Assembly (NCBI GenBank): GCA_965644295.1
Contig: CBFFRP010000133.1
Span: 124,001-188,000 of the forward strand
From: Paraphysomonas bandaiensis
Taxonomy: Eukaryota; Chrysophyceae
Direction of reading: 5' to 3'
Length of the DNA: 64,000 nucleotides
Numbering within the stretch: the stretch's first letter is position 1; each line of letters opens with the position of its first letter. Below the pieces are notes generated by a model, which saw nothing but the letters and a program-made list of their open reading frames with translations, was not told the origin of the DNA and did not search any database. Position numbers and translations under genes: made by a program. Below are positions 60,101-64,000 of the stretch, piece after piece.

Positions 60101-61875
60101 GGTTAGTAGTTCAAGCCGATGGAGTAGAGTTAAAACGGGACTGCAGCGTCGCATGTCATCTGCATATTCGGGAGTAAGTTTTACGGAGTCGATGCCTTTA
60201 TCGCGAAAACAAAACCACAATGTATTTGACATGCACGGTATTAGTGGTGAAGAAAGAGTTGTGTACGCTAGTATTCTCAGTAGGAATAACGATGACGACT
60301 TTGTTGTAATAGTTACAACTGCTCGCGTTATTTTTGCAAAGACATGGACATCTAAAGGACCAGCATCTGCTGAAGTCGTGTGGTACTGCAACATTCGTGA
60401 TATCAAATCTATCATTCTGTTGCATGATGATGAGAAGTATTCTTCGTTAGTGTTTTCTACTGACTTTGTTGAGGACGAGAGTCCTGATCGGAAACTGGCG
60501 GGGGAAAGGACTATGATGGAGGATTTGGCGAACTGTCTCAACACCGTGATTCATAAATTTGATCGTGTCGACACAACCAATGTGCTTTATGAAGAAACTG
60601 ACAGTATCATTCATATTGGCCCATGGCAGTATATGAGGCCTGGTGTCAAGGATACTGACAACTTAGCCGAGGATGATTTGGACGATATATGCCTAAAACA
60701 ATTGGAGAATTCTTCCTGGGTAGTTTTTGAAGAGCATTCGGATAGAGTTGTCCCCACATGGCTACGACGTGCTCGAGTATCTGCTGTCAGTGCGCACTTG
60801 ATGGCTACGAATGTACACGATATAGGTTTGTCGTCCGAGTGCAGTGAAACTGCAACCGAAGAAGAAGAGCCATTGCAGGAGAGGAAATTGAGTGCTTGTT
60901 CTCAATATATTGACTCTAGAGGTGTTCATACCGTTGAACCCTCTCCTGAATACAGCGAGTCAAAGCAGAGTAATGGAAACAGTGCTGGAAAAATAGTGAG
61001 ACAATTCGGTAGCACTGTTCGACGTATGTTCAAGCATTCTGGGCGAGAAAACATTCCTGATTCTTGTGGGGTTGAAGGTAGCCGCAATTCGCATGCCGGC
61101 GAATCGAATGTGACAAACGATGTTGATCCACTGAACGCATCACAGTTGAAATCTGGTGAAGGTAATGATTTTGTGGAAACTATTACGGAGGGAAATGCAA
61201 TAGTACAGAGAAGTGCGGACGTTGTCTTAGAAGCAAAGTCTTTTCGGCATCCAATATATGAGTCAAGCAATATTGAGTCGCCAAAGGATGAAAATAGCAA
61301 CACATACTCTCCCCACATTGATGAATTGACAGGGTTTGCCTATTCACATGAATGTACACCATGCGCAGATATATCTGGAACAAACAGCGCTTGTATGTCG
61401 CCTATATCAAACCCAATTGTCATTGACAAGTCGATGCTGTCTTGTGACAGTGCCTCTGATAGTGATGTCAATATTTCACACGGTGATCCAGCTGATGCAT
61501 GCTGTGCAGACAGAGAAAAATGTGCGGGTAACATCCAACCTGCTGAAGCGTCTGATAGGTGCGAACTATATTTATTATTCGTCATAATAACATGCTTCAG
61601 AACTATTTCAACAACTCAGTCTCTTCAATACAGAACAGGTACGATTTAGTGTTAAACGTACTTATAATGTCCTTATTACCATGAAGTAGATGAATCGGTT
61701 TCTGTCGATGAAATGATGAAACGCTTGCGAAGAGTGGAGAAATTGATGACTGTTCTTGCAAAGTAAGCCCTTATCTCAAATAATCCGTTGAGCTTATAAT
61801 TATATTAGTACTCCCGATGGCGCGCGAATAATTAATGATATCATGATGAACGAATGTGATCCTGGAGACAGCTAG
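45170..61875 (+). CDS. VPS13: VPS13-family bridge-like lipid transfer protein with PDZ and C2 domains
   Basis: Nineteen exons in consistent phase give about 5,259 residues: 45170-45295, 45383-45598, 45644-45783, 45829-46799, 46858-48068, 48121-52227, 52271-52387, 52439-52732, 52777-52926, 52973-54281, 54367-54852, 54897-56877, 56926-57169, 57217-57341, 57390-57575, 57623-61558, 61601-61638, 61687-61762 and 61809-61875. VPS13 proteins are hydrophobic-groove rods that move lipids between organelles at contact sites. Domains: chorein N-terminus (about 1-115; LERVVAESLAEFV, IRIPWSHLQSGDV), repeating-beta rod, VAB-type region (about 2,400-3,290; RFVVVNKLKYSTR), PDZ (about 3,295-3,372; RPGSVAATKTDIQTGDVLLA), C2 (about 3,665-3,790), VPS13_C/ATG2-like (about 4,460-4,640; GSLDLVSSPVGLL, KPLVGVLDAV), PH-like (about 4,760-4,866; ERVVYASILSR) and a Ser-rich acidic tail. 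Less certain junctions are intron 1 (87 nt), intron 10 (85 nt) and the exon 11/12 acceptor. Confidence 0.93.
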
Positions 61876-62440
61876 AAAATATACCACTTTCGATTGTTAT
61901 ATACAGTGGTATATGGTGTGGGTTTCATTGTCTGTATATGTGTCTATAACTGGGAATATTGTTATCAGTATCTGTACCATAGAATGTACATTTTACTCAT
62001 GTGTTATCATATTCTATGCGTGTTCAAAAAATTCATGTTTTTTATGGGACAATATTTTCTGAATAGAAGGAATATTTTTTTCAATCTTGTTTCGTTAGCA
62101 CACACAAACACGAACGACGCGAATGGATTCAGGGTGCATTATGGATATTGCATTATTATAGGTTGATAAAAAGGTAGCTGGTAGTATTTTCCCAACCAGA
62201 GATCTGGTGTTGGCCGAGGCCTCGGCTTTGAATTCATATAATAGCAACTTTTAATAATTGATGACAACATATATTATTCTTTTATCTCCTATCTATGAGC
62301 TACCAAAAATTCGACCATAAGATCATAAGAGTTTTTTAAATTCAATGAGTTAGATTGTGAAATCGCAAAAGATGAATGTCAATAAAAAGTCAAGAACGGT
62401 GATCATTACTGACGAAAGACTAAATTCTACGCTAGGATAT
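61876..62440. other. Intergenic, 3' flank of VPS13
   Basis: AT-rich with short random frames. A palindromic GGCCGAGGCCTCGGC occurs near 62213. No gene recognised. Confidence 0.4.
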
Positions 62441-62489
62441 CAGCTGGATGACATACCAGCGTAACTTGAGTTTTTGCTATTTGGTATTT

Positions 62490-62620
62490 GGCACTTGCTC
62501 AAGGAATCTCGTCGCTTGCAGCTCATCATCTCTCTTCCCAGGGAACGAAGTTTTAAATGCAGGGTCCTCAGGAGTTTTATCTGAAAGATGTCCTCCTGCA
62601 GACACCTTATGCTTCGTGCA
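62490..62620 (-). repeat. Inverted partial copy of the copia pol sequence
   Basis: Read on the minus strand, this matches 62762-63025 on the plus strand at both ends (GCATAAGG-GTCTGCAGGA and TTCGTTCCCTGGGAAGAGAG). It skips about 130 bp in the middle. The two copies face each other, forming an imperfect inverted repeat. Confidence 0.65.
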
Positions 62621-63424
62621 TTCGGATACGGACTTCAGCTGTGTGAAACTCCAAAGTTAGTGCTCTTGGATTACAATGGAATTGTACGGGAAGCTAGGTA
62701 TTCAGACAATGGAATGCCTTACGTTGAACTAAAGGACTTACTAAAATTACCGGACCTGACGAAGCATAAGGAGTCTGCAGGACATCTTTCAGGTAAGACT
62801 CCTGAGGACCCATTGGAACTACTCCATAAGCGCTGTGGTCATGTTAGTACACACAAACTCCTAGATTTTTTCAAACACGGGTTATTTACGGGAAGTGGTC
62901 TTACCAGAGCAAGAAGTCTAAAGGTGTCTGCAATTCTTGTGCTGAGTCCAAGATTACAAGAACTTCGTTCCCTGGGAAGAGAGATGATGAACTGCAAGTG
63001 ACGAGATTTCTTGAGAAAGTGTCTATTGATATTGGAGTATATGTTAACTGTCCGTCTCTCCAGGGATGTCGATATGTACTCATGCTGTCAGATGTGGCCA
63101 CCAAGGGACTTTAGGAATATCCTCTTAGAACCCGGGCAGCTTCTGAAATTGAAGAGTAGGTTGAGTCCATACTCCCCACGCATCCCGGTGAGCATAGACT
63201 TCCAGTATCATTCGGACTGGGGTGCGGAGCTGATGATGGCTTCTTATACCACGAGGGTCGTGGTTCGCAAAGTTCTGATCGTGGCATATAGAGCCTTAGA
63301 ATCTACTGGTCGAGAGCAGCTAGAGCTCCGTTACATATTGCTGATATGGTGTCTCTACCAATATCTTTCAACGCAGGTGGCACGAAAATCCTGCGAGCAG
63401 TGACGATGGGTGACATATTCTTTT

Positions 63425-63478
63425 ACATTGGTGCAGGTTTTTAACGCCTATTGCTATATGATAAGACTTTCAATATGA
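63425..63478 (+). repeat. R-A tail fragment inside the copia relic
   Basis: GGTGCAGGTTTTTAACGCCT, followed by AAGACTTTCAATAT, matching the 3' half of R-A at 1-215. Its place inside copia coding pieces is the reason for suspecting R-A is LTR-derived. Confidence 0.55.
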
Positions 63479-64000
63479 GGAGCGATCGATGCTGACTGGG
63501 GGTGGGACCACAAAACAGTCAACGGAAGATGCCTCATCGGGGAGTGAGACCCCATGTGCCTTGCCCAAGAGTAGCGTTAGCACTGCGTCTAGAGAGACTA
63601 GTGTGTGTCCCTAGCTGTAACACTGCGAACCGGGCTGCGTTAGGCAAGAGGGTACACACCCAAAGAGTAATTACTAATGTGTCCACTCTGGGTGATATCA
63701 ACCTCGTATATGTGGGGAAGATGCCGTTAACATGTGCAAAAGGCAAATCTTCTGACCCTTCTGATTACTGGGAGCCTGAGCCTCTTCCGTGTAGTGAGGC
63801 AACCGAATGGAATGAGGCTCAAAGGGCAGAAAGGGATGTGCTATTTCAGCTGAAGGTTTTTGATGTCGTTGAAATGCAACCTAGTGGCCGTGCCCTCTAA
63901 TCCCGCTATGTCGACAAACAAAAGTAAAATAAGGACGGTTCGATTAAAAAATAAAAAGCACGGCACGTTGCACTTGGCTATGGACAGCAGACAGACATGC

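Larger units (their letters stand above)
62450..64000 (+). mobile_element. Ty1/copia retrotransposon relic, scrambled
   Basis: Pieces of copia pol appear with stops and frameshifts. GAG-pre-integrase is at about 62640-62900 (LLHKRCGHVSTHKLLDFFKH), followed by the integrase zinc and start (CNSCAESK, then ELQVTRFLEKVSIDIG) to about 63100. An RNase H piece lies at about 63484-63590 (IDADWGWDHKTV; SSVSTASRE), and the start of reverse transcriptase at about 63800-63960 (EWNEAQRAERDVLFQL; NKDGSIKK). In intact copia elements RNase H follows reverse transcriptase. Here it precedes it, so the locus is rearranged or made of two partial copies. An R-A fragment lies between them. The element runs off the window end. 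Confidence 0.75.

Noticed and set aside
62141-62230. Palindromic GGCCGAGGCCTCGGC and nearby stems, considered as a tRNA or structured RNA
   Set aside because: No T-loop GTTCGA-type motif, no acceptor stem pairing and no A/B-box spacing could be found.

Overview
This is eukaryotic nuclear DNA. Protein-coding genes are split by very short GT-AG introns: 40 were placed by hand, 36 of them 42-69 nt long and four 85-102 nt. Intergenic DNA is AT-rich and full of decayed transposons. The genes are ordinary eukaryotic ones (NMD3, PPCS, PAM16, VPS13, Sec14-like, an AMPK-related kinase). A lebercilin-like coiled-coil gene hints at a flagellate. The compact introns and mix of DNA transposons suggest a microbial eukaryote, but the lineage cannot be fixed from this window. 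|| Layout. 1-1.4 kb: dispersed LTR-like repeats. 1.4-7.8 kb: a coiled-coil gene (-) and a large helical-repeat gene (+), head to head across a 577-bp tetranucleotide array. 7.8-11.6 kb: repeats. 11.6-13.0 kb: NMD3 (-). 14.2-18.4 kb: a hAT element with an exact 8-bp target duplication, split by a Mutator-like (MULE) element. 18.4-22.7 kb: more repeats and a second, shorter hAT copy. 23.1-25.9 kb: a kinase (-), then an EF-hand protein (+, 26.7-27.4 kb). 27.8-33.1 kb: repeats and hAT relics around PPCS (30.5-31.6 kb). 33.9-35.1 kb: a six-exon protein with two PH-like domains (-), divergent from an AIF/FSP1-like FAD oxidoreductase (+, 35.6-36.8 kb). 37-40.5 kb: repeats, including an unusual interleaved inverted repeat. 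40.9-42.7 kb: a Sec14-like gene (-) divergent from PAM16 (+). 43.1-43.7 kb: a MITE. 45.2-61.9 kb: one VPS13 gene of 19 exons (about 5,259 residues). 62.4-64 kb: a scrambled Ty1/copia relic. || Function. Several genes concern lipids and membranes: VPS13 (bulk lipid transfer at contact sites), a Sec14-like lipid-binding protein, a double PH-like protein and a myristoylation-type EF-hand protein. Others are housekeeping: NMD3 (60S export), PPCS (CoA synthesis), PAM16 (mitochondrial import motor), an AIF/FSP1-like oxidoreductase. Nothing suggests they form an operon-like unit. Exon models were chosen by splice consensus, reading phase and family similarity; transcript data would settle the few ambiguous junctions noted in the entries.
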